Part shown: piece after piece, positions 54,806-64,000 of the stretch
How positions within the stretch are numbered: position 1 is the stretch's first letter
How the letters are laid out: the number at the start of each line of letters is the position of its first letter
Assembly (NCBI RefSeq): GCF_000744935.1
Contig: NZ_JQMW01000011.1
Location: 434,001 to 498,000, forward strand
Origin: Clostridium sp. KNHs214
GTDB taxonomy: Bacteria; Bacillota; Clostridia; Clostridiales; Clostridiaceae
DNA length: 64,000 nucleotides
Direction: 5' to 3'
Notes under the pieces: generated by a model
Database searches by the model: none
Told to the model about the DNA's origin: nothing
Seen by the model: only the letters and a program-made list of their open reading frames with translations
Translations under genes and position numbers: made by a program

Positions 54806-55027
54806 TTAGTTATGAGAATCCAAATAATTCTTTAGTGCTGTAAAGTTATTTTTGTGTATTCCTGCTCCTTGCTGACAAACTTGCTTTAAATTTGCATCTG
54901 TGCAGTATTCAGCATATTGACTACATTTTTTGTTCATTAAAGCTTCATAAGCTAGTTGGTCTTCCAATGTTTTTAAATTTCTAGCGTCTATTTGCTTATT
55001 TCCTGTGTTTATAGTATTCATATTCAT
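54806..55027 (-). CDS. Small CotF-related helical protein
   Basis: 73 residues. LEDQLAYEALMNKKCSQYAEYC and a helical tail resemble the ferritin-like helices of small clostridial spore coat proteins. AGGAGGG precedes the ATG. Three cysteines (residues about 35, 42 and 50) could cross-link in the coat. Coat role is inferred from similarity and from the CotF-like neighbour. Confidence 0.65.
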   Translation of the reverse strand: MNMNTINTGNKQIDARNLKTLEDQLAYEALMNKKCSQYAEYCTDANLKQVCQQGAGIHKNNFTALKNYLDSHN

Positions 55028-55167
55028 AAATTTTCACCCTCCTATAAATTATTTGTAACTACATTTATTATTGTTTCCTTTATGGCTATAAATATTTGAA
55101 GCACTTAATTCAATTGTGGTTAAATTTTCACTATGATATAATATTTTAGTAGCAAGGAGTGATTGTT

Positions 55168-55716
55168 TTGAAAGAAATGGAAATTAGAATTGTAAATATA
55201 GATGTAGATGTTATACGGACTAAATTATTTTCTTTAGGTTGCACTAAGGTAAAGGAAGAAAATCAGATAAATTTAATTTATGATTTTCCAGATAAAAAAC
55301 TTTTAAATAATAAAGGTTATGCTAGAATAAGAATTGTGGAAAATTTGATAAATAATAAAACCACAAATTACATGACAGTAAAAAAATTATTAAGTTCAGA
55401 GAAATACAAAATAATGGAGGAACATGAAACAGAAATTTTAAGCAGCCAGGCTGGTAAGAATATTTTAGAATCCCTTGGTTTGTGCCTTATACAGGAAATA
55501 AAAAAATACAGAGAAAGCTATAAATTTAAAGACACTTTAATTGAAATAGATATTAACCAAAAAGATTTTTGCCCTTTTCCATATATTGAAATTGAAAGCT
55601 GCTACGAAGCTCAGCTAAAGGAAGTGGTGTCTCTTTTAGGTTACACTATGGAAGATACTACTTCAAAAACCATATATGAAATATTAAAAGATAAAGGAGT
55701 TACAAAAGGATTATAA
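55168..55716 (+). CDS. CYTH domain protein (triphosphate tunnel fold)
   Basis: About 182 residues. The ExExK signature appears as EMEIR (residues 3-7, Lys replaced by Arg); further tunnel residues are in YARIRIVE, MTVKKL, EEHETEI and LIEIDIN. The family includes thiamine triphosphatase, class IV adenylate cyclase and polyphosphate-binding enzymes, so the substrate cannot be told. I start at TTG 55168, eight bases after AAGGAG. It is the first gene of a four-gene operon and its stop overlaps the next ATG (TAATG). Confidence 0.78.
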   Translation: MKEMEIRIVNIDVDVIRTKLFSLGCTKVKEENQINLIYDFPDKKLLNNKGYARIRIVENLINNKTTNYMTVKKLLSSEKYKIMEEHETEILSSQAGKNILESLGLCLIQEIKKYRESYKFKDTLIEIDINQKDFCPFPYIEIESCYEAQLKEVVSLLGYTMEDTTSKTIYEILKDKGVTKGL

Positions 55717-56597
55717 TGTTTGGATATGTTACTCCCTGCATTCCCGAGTTAAAAGTTAAGGAATATTATAAGTTCAAATCTTATTACTGCGGGTTATGTA
55801 AAAGTATTAAAACTAACTACGGAAATTTACCTAGATTTTCTTTAAATTACGACATGACATTTTTGGCTATAATTATTCATTCTTTAAGTAATAATGATGG
55901 TTCCTTTAAAAAATGCTTTTGTCCTGTGCATCCTTTAAAGAAAAACTTAATAATGGAGAATAACCCTGCATTAGATTATGCATCTTTTTGCAATGTAATT
56001 TTATTTTATTACAAGCTTCTAGATGATTTCAATGATGATAAGAGTATAAAAAGTAAAATACTCAGTGGATTTTTAACTCCATATTTGAAGAATATACCTG
56101 GAGAGCTTCAAATTGTACAAGCTACTATTGAAAGTAAATTAAAAAATCTTTATATTATGGAAAACGCTACATACAAGTATAACCTAGATGAGTATTCCCA
56201 CAACTTTGCTGACCTTACAGGTTTCCTTTTAAGCAATTATTTTTCTGGAGAAAACTTTCAGGATAATTTATATTGGTTGGGATATAATTTAGGAAAGTGG
56301 ATATACATAATTGATGCTTTTGATGATTTAGAAGATGATATGAAAAAACATAAATTTAATCCTATAAATCACTATTTAAATACAGAAAAAAAATCCTTTA
56401 TAGACTTTTCTCAAGAAATAGAAGGAAGAATAGATTTTACATTAGTTACTTGTGCAAATAATTGCCTTATATATATGAGAAAATTACCTATAAATAAAAA
56501 TAAAACCTTACTAGAAAATATACTTATGTTTGGTTTAATGGAAAAAATGGATAAAGTTTTTAAAAGGAGTGACGTGAACTATGAGCAATCCCTATGA
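55716..56597 (+). CDS. DUF5685 family protein
   Basis: 293 residues. Cysteines at C8, C25, C28, C67 and C69 suggest a metal site. Two aspartate-rich stretches, DDFND (103-107) and DDLED (203-207), both match DDxxD exactly and sit in helical context, as in isoprenoid synthase folds; this relation is my inference. The product's function is unknown. It overlaps the preceding stop by one base and the J-domain gene by 17, so the genes are tightly coupled. Confidence 0.75.
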   Translation: MFGYVTPCIPELKVKEYYKFKSYYCGLCKSIKTNYGNLPRFSLNYDMTFLAIIIHSLSNNDGSFKKCFCPVHPLKKNLIMENNPALDYASFCNVILFYYKLLDDFNDDKSIKSKILSGFLTPYLKNIPGELQIVQATIESKLKNLYIMENATYKYNLDEYSHNFADLTGFLLSNYFSGENFQDNLYWLGYNLGKWIYIIDAFDDLEDDMKKHKFNPINHYLNTEKKSFIDFSQEIEGRIDFTLVTCANNCLIYMRKLPINKNKTLLENILMFGLMEKMDKVFKRSDVNYEQSL

Positions 56598-57198
56598 AGT
56601 TTTAGGAATAAGTGAAAATTCCTCTATAGACGATATCAAAAGGGCCTATAGAGAGCTAGCTAAAAAATATCATCCAGATCAATACGAAAATAATCCCTTA
56701 AGAGAATTAGCAGAAACTAAAATGAGAGAAATTAATGAAGCCTATGATTATTTAGTAAAAAGTCATAATAATGGACGTAATAATAATAATTATAGTAGTA
56801 ACAATAGCTATAGTAATGACAATAATTATTCTGACAATATGGCATATCAATATATAAGAATGGATATTCAAAATAATAATTTAAAGGAAGCAGAAGCAAA
56901 GTTAAGCAAAGTTATGAATAGAAATGCAGAATGGCATTACTTAACGGGTATACTTTATATGAAAAAAGGATGGTATGACCAAGGCTTAACACATTTAACT
57001 AATGCTTATAATTTAGAACCTAATAATACTGAATACAGAGATGCCTACAATCAAATACAAAGGATGAATAATTCTTATAGACAAAGTTATAGGACTAGAA
57101 ATGATTCCGATAACGACATGTGCAGATTATGTTTTGGACTTTGGTGTGCTGATTCATGTTGTGAATGCTGCGGAGGAAATTTGATTTCTTGTTGTTAG
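56581..57198 (+). CDS. J-domain protein with TPR region and Cys-rich tail
   Basis: 205 residues. An N-terminal J domain carries the HPD motif ([12 protein letters not shown] near residue 30), followed by an Asn/Ser-rich linker, two TPR-like helices ([20 protein letters not shown]), and a tail with nine cysteines in its last 25 residues. It should recruit a DnaK-type chaperone to a partner, plausibly the DUF5685 protein whose gene it overlaps. No zinc-finger region of classical DnaJ is present. Confidence 0.85.
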   Translation: MSNPYEVLGISENSSIDDIKRAYRELAKKYHPDQYENNPLRELAETKMREINEAYDYLVKSHNNGRNNNNYSSNNSYSNDNNYSDNMAYQYIRMDIQNNNLKEAEAKLSKVMNRNAEWHYLTGILYMKKGWYDQGLTHLTNAYNLEPNNTEYRDAYNQIQRMNNSYRQSYRTRNDSDNDMCRLCFGLWCADSCCECCGGNLISCC

Positions 57199-57210
57199 GA
57201 GATGGTTACT

Positions 57211-57723
57211 ATGAGTAAAGCCTCTTACACCGCCAAGGGAGGCTTATTTGCAGCTTTAAGTATTTTATTTATTTATCTAAGCAGTATTATTTACACCAAT
57301 AGATTATTTTTTCTTGGAGCCGCTTCATTAATTATTCCTTTATGCATATTGCTGCTAAATATTAAGTATGCACTGCTTGTATACCTAGTTTCTTCAATAG
57401 TCAGTTTATGGCTTTTAGGTCCTAGAGGTACTGTAGTAGCATATACACTATTCTTTGGCATATATGGAATAATAAAATTTTATATTGAGAAGCTTAGAAA
57501 AATGCCCTTAGAAATTTTGTTAAAACTTTTACTCTTTAATATTTTTCTAATTTCAGTATATACTCTTTTTAAATTTATTTTTATGGAAAGTATTACCGCA
57601 AGCTATCTTAAATATAAGTATATAATATTTTTTGCTTCACAATTTGTATTTCTATTTTATGATTATATACTTACAGTATTTATAAGTTATTTAAATACTC
57701 GTTTTGGTCAAATGAAAAACTAA
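57211..57723 (+). CDS. Multi-pass membrane protein, last gene of the CYTH operon
   Basis: About 170 residues with five or six hydrophobic helices. A glycine-rich LLGPRGTVVAYTLFFGIYG loop is seen near residue 70. It looks somewhat like a small ECF-type or DUF2232-like membrane protein, but I cannot assign it. The start is the ATG at 57211, seven to eight bases after TTAGGAG; an ATG at 57202 abuts that site. Confidence 0.65.
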   Translation: MSKASYTAKGGLFAALSILFIYLSSIIYTNRLFFLGAASLIIPLCILLLNIKYALLVYLVSSIVSLWLLGPRGTVVAYTLFFGIYGIIKFYIEKLRKMPLEILLKLLLFNIFLISVYTLFKFIFMESITASYLKYKYIIFFASQFVFLFYDYILTVFISYLNTRFGQMKN

Positions 57724-57761
57724 ATTTTAAATAATTTATGAGAAAATTTAAATAACTTCTA

Positions 57762-57789
57762 TTGACAATATTAGTTTTTTGTATATAAT
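57762..57789 (+). promoter_or_regulatory. Sigma-A promoter of leuS
   Basis: TTGACA (57762-57767) and TATAAT (57784-57789) separated by 16 bases, immediately upstream of the T-box leader. Confidence 0.85.
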
Positions 57790-57824
57790 AAATTAGTAAT
57801 ATAGTTTTTAAATTTAATAATTTA

Positions 57825-58047
57825 AGGCAATGACAAGGAGTAGTAATATTAGATGCATTTAAAGAGAGCTGTTGGGTGGTGCAAAACAGTGATGCTATAA
57901 TGTGAACTTGCCTTAGAGCATATCTGTAAAAAACAGATACGGTTAAACCGTTATATTTTAAAGAGAGGCTTTACTTATTAAGGCCTAAAAAGAGTGGTAC
58001 CGCGGATAAATCTTTCGTCTCTTAATAGAGATGAAGGATTTTTTTAT
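57825..58047 (+). promoter_or_regulatory. T-box riboswitch (leucine) with terminator
   Basis: The T-box sequence AGAGTGGTACCGCGG is at 57991-58005, and the terminator AAATCTTTCGTCTCT / AGAGATGAAGGATTT plus T-run at 58008-58047. In stem I the block GTGAACTTGCC offers CTT (57907-57909) as the leucine specifier codon. Uncharged tRNA-Leu should bind and stabilise the antiterminator, turning on leuS. Confidence 0.95.
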
Positions 58048-58088
58048 TTGTAAAAATATAAAAACTTGGACAATAAATAAAAATAAAG

Positions 58089-58141
58089 AGGAAGGGAGAG
58101 GATTAAGTTTCTCCGAGTTTTCTTAATCTAGTATATATATG
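58089..58141 (+). promoter_or_regulatory. Hairpin-bridged ribosome binding site of leuS
   Basis: The only good Shine-Dalgarno (GAGGAAGGGAGAGG, 58089-58102) is about 38 bases before the leuS ATG. Between them GATTAAG (58101-58107) pairs with CTTAATC (58122-58128). Folding this stem leaves about 10 bases to the ATG, a normal effective spacing. Confidence 0.55.
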
Positions 58142-60577
58142 AGCAATTATGGAACAAATATAGACCAAAAATGGCAAAAGAAATGGGAGGAATCCGGCCT
58201 CTATAATTTTGATGATAATAGCGATAAGCCTAAATTATATACATTAGAAATGTTTTCTTATCCTTCTGGAAGTAAACTTCATGCTGGTCACTGGTTCAAC
58301 TATGGACCTGTAGATTCTTGGGCTAGAATGAAAAGAATGCAAGGATATAATGTATTCCAACCTATGGGATTCGACGCTTTTGGACTTCCTGCTGAAAACT
58401 ATGCTATAAAAACTGGAATTCATCCAAAAGATTCTACAGATAAAAATATAGAAACTATGGAAGCACAATTAAGAGCTATGGGAGCTATGTTTAACTGGGA
58501 TCATGAAGTGGTAACCTGTAAACCTGATTACTACAAGTGGACTCAATGGGTTTTCTTAAAACTTTATGAGAAAGGATTAGCCTATAGGAAAAAGGCTCCT
58601 GTAAACTGGTGCCCTAGTTGTAACACAGTTTTAGCTAATGAGCAAGTAATAGATGGCTGCTGTGAAAGATGTGATACAGAAGTTACCAAAAAGGATTTGA
58701 CTCAATGGTTCCTTAAAATAACTGACTACGCAGAAGAACTTTTAGAAAAACTAGATGAACTAGATTGGCCTGAAAAAACTAAAGCTATGCAAAGACATTG
58801 GATTGGAAAATCTACTGGTGCAGAAGTTACTTTTAAGGTAAAGGACAGTTCCATATCTTTTGATGTATTTACCACTAGAGCAGATACCCTATTTGGAGTT
58901 TCCTATGTGGTTTTAGCTCCTGAAAGTCCTTTAGTAGATGAATTAACCAAAGATGAGTATAAAGAATCTGTAGAAAATTATAAAATTGCAGCTAAAAAAC
59001 AATCTGAAATAGAAAGACAATCTATAGCAAGAGAAAAAACTGGTGTGTTTACTGGTTCTTATGCTATAAACCCTGTTAATGGTAAAGAAGTACCTGTTTG
59101 GGTTGGAGATTATGTACTTGCAACTTATGGTACTGGAGCAGTTATGGCAGTGCCTGCTCATGATGATAGAGACTTTGCCTTTGCTACAAAATATAATCTT
59201 CCTATAGTTAAGGTTATAGATGGCGGAAAGGAACTTCCTTTCACTGAATATGGAACTCTTGTAAACAGTGAAGAATTTAACGGTCTTAAATCACAAGAAG
59301 CAAAAGAAGCTATAGTTAAAAAACTTGAATCCATAAGCTGTGGATCTGGAAAAACTAATTATAGACTTAGAGATTGGCTTGTATCAAGACAAAGATACTG
59401 GGGTGCTCCTATTCCTATAGTATATTGTGATAAATGCGGAACTGTGGCAGTACCGGAGGATAAACTTCCTGTAGAGCTTCCATACAATGTAGAATTTGCT
59501 CCTGATGGAAAATCACCATTAACGAAATGTGATGAATTTATAAATACAACTTGCCCTGTATGCGGAGGCCCTGCAAAACGTGAGGCAGATACTTTAGATA
59601 CTTTTGTTTGCTCATCATGGTATTTCTTAAGATATGTTGACAACAGCAACTCTTCAAAGGCTTTTGATAGCAACAAAGTTAATAAAATGTTGCCTGTTGA
59701 TATGTATGTAGGAGGTCCTGAACATGCTTGTATGCACCTTCTATATGCTAGATTTGTAACTAAAGCTCTTAGGGACATGGGATATATCAATTTTGATGAA
59801 CCTTTTAAAGCTTTAAGACATCAAGGACTTATTCTTGGACCTGATGGACAAAAGATGAGTAAGTCTAAAGGAAATACAATATCCCCTGATGAATATATAA
59901 AAGAGTTTGGTTCAGATGTATTTAGAATGTACTTGATGTTTGGATTTGCTTATGAAGAAGGCGGAGCATGGAGCGATGAAGGTATAAAGGCCGTATCTAA
60001 ATTTATAGATAGAATAGAAAGAACTCTTCAAAGCTGTATGGATAAAATGAATTCAAAGAAAAACATTAAAAACTCTATGGATAAGGAAGAAAAAGAGCTT
60101 AACTATGCAAGACATTATGCTATAAAAAGTGTGTCTGATGATGCTGAAAAGCTTCAATTTAACACATCTATAGCAAGACTTATGGAGTTCAATACTTCCC
60201 TATCAAAGTATTGCAATGAAGAACTTATAAACTCTAATTTCTTAAAAGAAACAGTAATGGATTTTATAAAATTACTTGCTCCTTTTGCACCACACTTTGC
60301 AGAAGAACAGTGGTCACTAATGGGAATGGCTTTATCTGTATTCAACCAAAGCTGGCCAGTATTTGACCCAAAAGCTCTAATTAAAGATGAAATAGAGATA
60401 GCTATACAAATAAACGGTAAAATAAAATCTAAAATAAATATATCTTCTAGTTTAAATGAAGAGGCTATAAAAGAAGCTGCTTTAGATGATGAAAAAATTA
60501 AAGAAAATCTAGAAGGCAAAGATGTAAAAAAAGTAATTGTAATTAAAGGTAGACTTGTAAATATAGTTGCAAAATAG
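58139..60577 (+). CDS. leuS: Leucyl-tRNA synthetase
   Basis: 812 residues, class I synthetase of normal bacterial length. HIGH-type HAGHW near residue 47, zinc ribbon CPSCNTV...CCERCD (about 159-181), CP1 editing domain ([18 protein letters not shown] near 244), KMSKSKGN near 577 and an anticodon-binding C terminus. It charges tRNA-Leu and edits mischarged products. Controlled by a T-box leader. The ATG at 58139 matches the family N terminus ([16 protein letters not shown]). Confidence 0.97.
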   Translation: MSNYGTNIDQKWQKKWEESGLYNFDDNSDKPKLYTLEMFSYPSGSKLHAGHWFNYGPVDSWARMKRMQGYNVFQPMGFDAFGLPAENYAIKTGIHPKDSTDKNIETMEAQLRAMGAMFNWDHEVVTCKPDYYKWTQWVFLKLYEKGLAYRKKAPVNWCPSCNTVLANEQVIDGCCERCDTEVTKKDLTQWFLKITDYAEELLEKLDELDWPEKTKAMQRHWIGKSTGAEVTFKVKDSSISFDVFTTRADTLFGVSYVVLAPESPLVDELTKDEYKESVENYKIAAKKQSEIERQSIAREKTGVFTGSYAINPVNGKEVPVWVGDYVLATYGTGAVMAVPAHDDRDFAFATKYNLPIVKVIDGGKELPFTEYGTLVNSEEFNGLKSQEAKEAIVKKLESISCGSGKTNYRLRDWLVSRQRYWGAPIPIVYCDKCGTVAVPEDKLPVELPYNVEFAPDGKSPLTKCDEFINTTCPVCGGPAKREADTLDTFVCSSWYFLRYVDNSNSSKAFDSNKVNKMLPVDMYVGGPEHACMHLLYARFVTKALRDMGYINFDEPFKALRHQGLILGPDGQKMSKSKGNTISPDEYIKEFGSDVFRMYLMFGFAYEEGGAWSDEGIKAVSKFIDRIERTLQSCMDKMNSKKNIKNSMDKEEKELNYARHYAIKSVSDDAEKLQFNTSIARLMEFNTSLSKYCNEELINSNFLKETVMDFIKLLAPFAPHFAEEQWSLMGMALSVFNQSWPVFDPKALIKDEIEIAIQINGKIKSKINISSSLNEEAIKEAALDDEKIKENLEGKDVKKVIVIKGRLVNIVAK

Positions 60578-60636
60578 TTATTAAGTAATAGTTAATTTCC
60601 AAAAGAACTTTATTCTTCATTTTACATTTTTATTTT

Positions 60637-60745
60637 ATAACTGCGAAAGTTGAATTAAATAACTGCTAATAAAATAACTCCCTAGTCCCCAGTCCCGGAT
60701 CCCCACTTATATCGTTGGGGATTAGAGGCTGGAGATTAGGAATTA
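60637..60745. repeat. Solo MITE end and palindromic ctaatccc-type repeat
   Basis: TATAACTGCGAAAGTTGA (60637-60656) matches one end of the small element at 26421-26539. It is followed at 60668-60745 by CCCTAGTCCCCAGTCCC..GGATCCCCA / TGGGGATTAGAGGCTGGAG, an inverted copy of the dispersed repeat that separates two convergent genes. Confidence 0.5.
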
Positions 60746-60753
60746 TAAATTTT

Positions 60754-61542
60754 TTATTTATATCTATCAACAATTTTCTGAGTTAAATTTAAAAGTTCAT
60801 TCAATTCATATACTTCTCCCTTTTCTATAAGCCTATCCAACTGCTTTCTGTATAAATTAGCCTCATTTACTTTACCTATGGACGTTAACACCAATATATT
60901 ATTCATTATATCTGATACTATACTGGATTTCACTTCAAAAAGTCTTTGTGCATCCTTTATCTCTTCTTTTATTTTAGACATTTCCTCATCTAAATTAAAA
61001 GCTGCATCAGCGGCACTCTTTAATTTTACTTTTACGTCATCTGGTATATCATGTTTGTATTTGTAATTCAATGAATGCTCTATTGTTGCCCAAAAATTCA
61101 TGGCCAAGGTTCTTATTTGAAGTTCTGCCAATATCATTTTCTGTCCTTCAGCCATATTTACAGGGTACTTAATTATCACATGATGACTTCTATATCCACT
61201 TTGCTTTACATTAGTAACATAGTCCTTCTCATAAACAATTTGCATGTCCTTTCTGCTTCTTACTAGTTCCACAACCTTTTCTATATCATCTACAAATTGG
61301 CACATTATCCTTATGCCAGCTATATCTTCCATTTCATATTCTATTCTTTCCAGTGGTATATTGAACTTATTAGCTTTTTCAAGTATACTTGAAATTTCTT
61401 TTACCCTTCCTGTTACAAATTCAATGGGAGAATACTCGTTCTTTTTTCTATACTCTCTTCTTACACTTCTAAATTTAACCTTGAGTTCTTCCACTGCTTG
61501 AAAATATGGTATTAAGAATCCACTCCATTGTATTATCGCCAT
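60754..61542 (-). CDS. Small alarmone synthetase (RelQ/YjbM-like GTP pyrophosphokinase)
   Basis: 262 residues of a single RelA/SpoT synthetase domain without hydrolase or regulatory domains. Seen are RVKEISSILEKANKF, MEDIAGIRIMCQFVDDIEKVV (catalytic region near residue 72), SGYRSHHVIIKYP near 115 and AELQIRTLAMNFWATIEHSLNYKYK near 136-160. It should make (p)ppGpp from ATP and GDP/GTP in response to stress. AAGAGGAT precedes the ATG. Confidence 0.9.
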   Translation of the reverse strand: MAIIQWSGFLIPYFQAVEELKVKFRSVRREYRKKNEYSPIEFVTGRVKEISSILEKANKFNIPLERIEYEMEDIAGIRIMCQFVDDIEKVVELVRSRKDMQIVYEKDYVTNVKQSGYRSHHVIIKYPVNMAEGQKMILAELQIRTLAMNFWATIEHSLNYKYKHDIPDDVKVKLKSAADAAFNLDEEMSKIKEEIKDAQRLFEVKSSIVSDIMNNILVLTSIGKVNEANLYRKQLDRLIEKGEVYELNELLNLTQKIVDRYK

Positions 61543-61670
61543 ATGCTCTTCATCCTCTTCTATCCTATTTTTGTTAACCTAGTTTATATCTATTACTCTA
61601 TTATACCAAAATATTATACAAGTGATAATTATATGTTATAATATTTTTATGAATTATGTGAGGTGATAAC

Positions 61671-62459
61671 TTGAACGATAATATATTTTCTGGTTTAGAA
61701 AAACTAGGTTTTAACGATATAAAGAATGTAAGCTTATATTATATTGACAGTGAGAAAGAAGAGAAAAAGCATATGGGGAAAGATGCCAATAACAGATTGA
61801 ATTTTTTATATCAAAAAGATATCACCTGTCCCGTTTGTAGTAATAAATTTAAAGAAAAAGCGGTAAAAACCTCTGCTTATGTTATGGATACAAAAGACAG
61901 TGATTTTTTTATAAGATATAGATTCATAAACCCCTACTTTTACGATGTATGGGTTTGCCCTTGTTGTGGTTATTCAGCTATGAAGTCAGATTTTTTAAAA
62001 ATAAAAAGTCATGAAAAGAACTTAATAAAAGAAAAAATCTCTTGTAAATGGAAAAAAAGAGAATATCCTAAAGAATACGACATAGCTATAGCCATTGAAA
62101 GATATAAATTGGCTCTATTGAACTATTATGTAAGAGAAACTGTCTCCAGTAAAAAAGCTATGACTTGTTTAAAATTAGCTTGGATGTATAGGTTAAAAAA
62201 TGATGATAAAAATGAGACTGAATTTTTAAACCAAGCTCTCACTGGTTTTGAAGATGCTTATTATAAAGAGTGTCTACCTATATATGGCATGGATAGATAT
62301 ACTATCACATACTTAATTGGAGAACTTAATAGGAGAATTGGTAATAAAGAAAAAGCCTTGTTATGGTTTAGCAAAGTTATAACTCATCCAGGTGTAAAAT
62401 TTAAATTAAAAGAACTTGCAAGAGATCAAAGAGATTTAATAAAATCTCTAAATAGTTAG
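61671..62459 (+). CDS. DUF2225 protein (zinc-ribbon plus TPR-like helices)
   Basis: 262 residues. Two CxxC pairs, CPVCSNKF near residue 49 and CPCCGYSA near 98, form a zinc ribbon; the C-terminal half is helical and TPR-like ([38 protein letters not shown]). Function unknown. The start is TTG at 61671 behind GAGGTGATAAC. It is likely co-transcribed with the chemotaxis-type gene 12 bases downstream. Confidence 0.85.
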   Translation: MNDNIFSGLEKLGFNDIKNVSLYYIDSEKEEKKHMGKDANNRLNFLYQKDITCPVCSNKFKEKAVKTSAYVMDTKDSDFFIRYRFINPYFYDVWVCPCCGYSAMKSDFLKIKSHEKNLIKEKISCKWKKREYPKEYDIAIAIERYKLALLNYYVRETVSSKKAMTCLKLAWMYRLKNDDKNETEFLNQALTGFEDAYYKECLPIYGMDRYTITYLIGELNRRIGNKEKALLWFSKVITHPGVKFKLKELARDQRDLIKSLNS

Positions 62460-62470
62460 GGGGATATTTA

Positions 62471-63475
62471 ATGTTTAAACTTTCTAGAAAAAATAAAAAA
62501 TTAGGCACAAATGAAAACTTATCTAACAATATAAATTCAAACAATGCTGATATAGCTATGAATAAATCTGAGCTTTTGAATTTATATAATATTTTTGAAA
62601 GCTCATTGAATAGTATAATCAACCCATTTAATGAACTAGCTTCTAGTAATAGTAATATAGCTAATTGTTTTGATCAAATAAGTAGTCTTTCATTATCACA
62701 CACAACTAACGTAAACAATACTTTAGACAAAATAAAAGATTTTAATACTAATATGGAAGATGTAGCTTTCAAAATTAATGATGCACATACTAAAGTAATA
62801 GGTGCAAATTCTGCTGCAGACAATGGGATAAAAAATTTAAATACACTTGATTCTTCTCTAGATGAACTACAAGAAGCATTTGATAGTTCATCTGTTATAG
62901 TAAATGATTTAGTGGCCAAAATAGATTCTGTAAACATCATAACAGATTCCATAAGTCAAATTGCTAATCAAACCAATCTATTAGCTCTAAATGCAGCCAT
63001 TGAAGCAGCAAGAGCTGGTGAGGCTGGAAAAGGTTTCTCAGTAGTAGCAGATGAAGTTAGAAAATTAGCTGAAAATTCAAAAGAAGCTGTAGAAAATATA
63101 ACAAAAATATTAGATAAAATAAAAATAGATATATTAAACACTTCTTCAGCAGTATCTAATGGTCAATCAGCTTTAACTTTCCAAACTGAGACTATAAAAA
63201 ATACTAAAAACTCCTTTGTAGATGTTAAATCTTCAATTGATGAAACTATCTGTGAAATAAACAATAGTATAAATACTTTAGTAAACGCTTCTGCTATGAC
63301 TAATTCCCTAGTAGATAATATAGAAAATTTAAAATCAGATATGGTCAATAATGATTCTTTATACTCTAATGTATCCGCAACCTTAGAAGAACAAAATTCA
63401 TATATAAACACTTTAAATTCCTCTATAGATAATTTGCATTCTGCAAAGGATGAATTTAAAAATTTTATAGATTAA
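62471..63475 (+). CDS. Soluble methyl-accepting chemotaxis-type signalling protein
   Basis: 334 residues with no membrane segment and no recognisable ligand-binding domain. The MCP hairpin tip is present: [20 protein letters not shown] then [20 protein letters not shown] (about 160-200). The rest is coiled coil. It should bind CheW/CheA in a cytoplasmic array and take its input from a partner. AGGGGGATATTTA precedes the ATG. Closed by a terminator. Confidence 0.88.
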   Translation: MFKLSRKNKKLGTNENLSNNINSNNADIAMNKSELLNLYNIFESSLNSIINPFNELASSNSNIANCFDQISSLSLSHTTNVNNTLDKIKDFNTNMEDVAFKINDAHTKVIGANSAADNGIKNLNTLDSSLDELQEAFDSSSVIVNDLVAKIDSVNIITDSISQIANQTNLLALNAAIEAARAGEAGKGFSVVADEVRKLAENSKEAVENITKILDKIKIDILNTSSAVSNGQSALTFQTETIKNTKNSFVDVKSSIDETICEINNSINTLVNASAMTNSLVDNIENLKSDMVNNDSLYSNVSATLEEQNSYINTLNSSIDNLHSAKDEFKNFID

Positions 63476-63479
63476 TTAT

Positions 63480-63523
63480 AAGAGAGCATAGACTATTGTA
63501 TCTTCAATAACCCATGCTCTCTT
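63480..63523 (+). terminator. Terminator between the MCP and metallophosphoesterase genes
   Basis: AAGAGAGCAT / ATGCTCTCTT inverted repeat with a ~24-base loop; the genes converge here, so it may serve both. Confidence 0.75.
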
Positions 63524-63550
63524 ACTATTTATAATTTCTAATATAAGTTT

Positions 63551-64000
63551 TTAATCTAATATCTTTATAGGTTTAAAATCTAAATAATCTGCTGAAGAAA
63601 CAATATACTCTACACCATCTATATTTCCTTGAAAAAGTTTTTTTAAGGCCGGACCATGTAAATGTCCGTATATCACTTTTTCAACGTTATATTCTTTTAG
63701 CAAATCTATAATTTCTGTATTTTGAAACTTATCGTTAGTAGGTGGATAATGAAGCATTGCTATAGTCTTTTGAAATCCATTTTTTTTAGCACTGTCTAGA
63801 GATAATTTCAACCTTATTAATTCTCTGCTGTATATTTTTTTATTGTGTTCTGTAGAGTTATCTCCAGAAGGTATCACCCATCCTCGAGTACCACAAACCG
63901 CATAATCTTTATACGTGAAATGATTATTTTGTATAAAATTCATATCTTCATACAGATTATTAAGTTTAGTTATACTCGTCCACCAATAATCATGGTTACC
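63551..64000 (-). CDS. Metallophosphoesterase (N terminus cut by window edge)
   Basis: 150 codons are open from the right edge to the stop at 63551. The first codons read GNHDYWW, the GNHD motif of calcineurin-like phosphoesterases, so the true start lies outside the window. AMLHYPPTND carries another metal-binding His and YGHLHGPAL the GHxH motif. It probably hydrolyses a phosphomonoester or diester in the cytosol; substrate unknown. An internal ATG at 63943 is not the start. Confidence 0.88.
   Translation of the reverse strand, partial: GNHDYWWTSITKLNNLYEDMNFIQNNHFTYKDYAVCGTRGWVIPSGDNSTEHNKKIYSRELIRLKLSLDSAKKNGFQKTIAMLHYPPTNDKFQNTEIIDLLKEYNVEKVIYGHLHGPALKKLFQGNIDGVEYIVSSADYLDFKPIKILD

Overview
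The window looks like chromosomal DNA of a low-GC, spore-forming, amino-acid-fermenting Clostridium. Support comes from the strong AT bias, GGAGG-type ribosome binding sites with many TTG and GTG starts, a selenoprotein glycine reductase cluster (Stickland fermentation), spore genes (SleB cortex hydrolase, CotF-like coat proteins), and clostridial pairs such as DUF421/DUF4363 and SdaAB/SdaAA. The content resembles proteolytic C. botulinum / C. sporogenes, but that is an inference from gene content, not a database match. No tRNA, rRNA or CRISPR array was seen.

Layout. 1-6.5 kb: start of rpoN (cut by the left edge), then a BMP-type nucleoside ABC importer (lipoprotein, ATPase, two permeases). 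6.7-15.3 kb: glycine reductase cluster grdX-trxB-trxA-grdE-grdA-grdB-grdC-grdD behind a tandem glycine riboswitch. grdA and grdB each contain an in-frame UGA read as selenocysteine. 15.4-31.2 kb: housekeeping and envelope genes, including DegV, TrmL, a MoxR/DUF58/transglutaminase operon, a VanW-family gene broken by a poly-A frameshift, an M42 peptidase, AlkD-like, TPM/LemA proteins, a PAS histidine kinase, nth and plsC. 31.4-43.7 kb: sleB, then two composite repeat elements (32.24-33.57 and 42.06-43.70 kb) in opposite orientation. These bracket an M-box-controlled MgtE_N/CBS protein, a YgiQ radical SAM protein, a lipid kinase, a CBS protein, pssA and a CAX exchanger. 43.7-50.7 kb: serine dehydratase, a uridine-kinase-like protein, DUF421/DUF4363, fba and a nucleoid-associated protein. 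51.0-54.0 kb: truA between two 311-bp palindromic MITEs, followed by a DDE insertion sequence. 54.0-64 kb: small spore-coat-like genes, a CYTH / DUF5685 / J-domain / membrane operon, T-box-controlled leuS, a small RelA-like synthetase, a DUF2225 protein, a soluble chemotaxis-type signalling protein and a truncated metallophosphoesterase.

How the genes work together. Glycine is reduced to acetyl phosphate by the Grd complex, with electrons passed by the local TrxB/TrxA; the riboswitch ties this to glycine supply. Serine dehydratase and aldolase feed the same central metabolism. Mg2+ (M-box), glycine (riboswitch) and leucyl-tRNA charging (T-box) are all sensed by leader RNAs inside this one window.

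The most unusual content is non-coding. There are two composite elements whose ends are ~230-bp imperfect palindromes with swapped flanking modules, an unrelated 311-bp palindromic MITE family with target-site duplications, a probable mgtL-like leader peptide downstream of the M-box, a hairpin that appears to bridge a distant Shine-Dalgarno to leuS, and an operon whose DUF5685 protein carries two exact DDxxD motifs.
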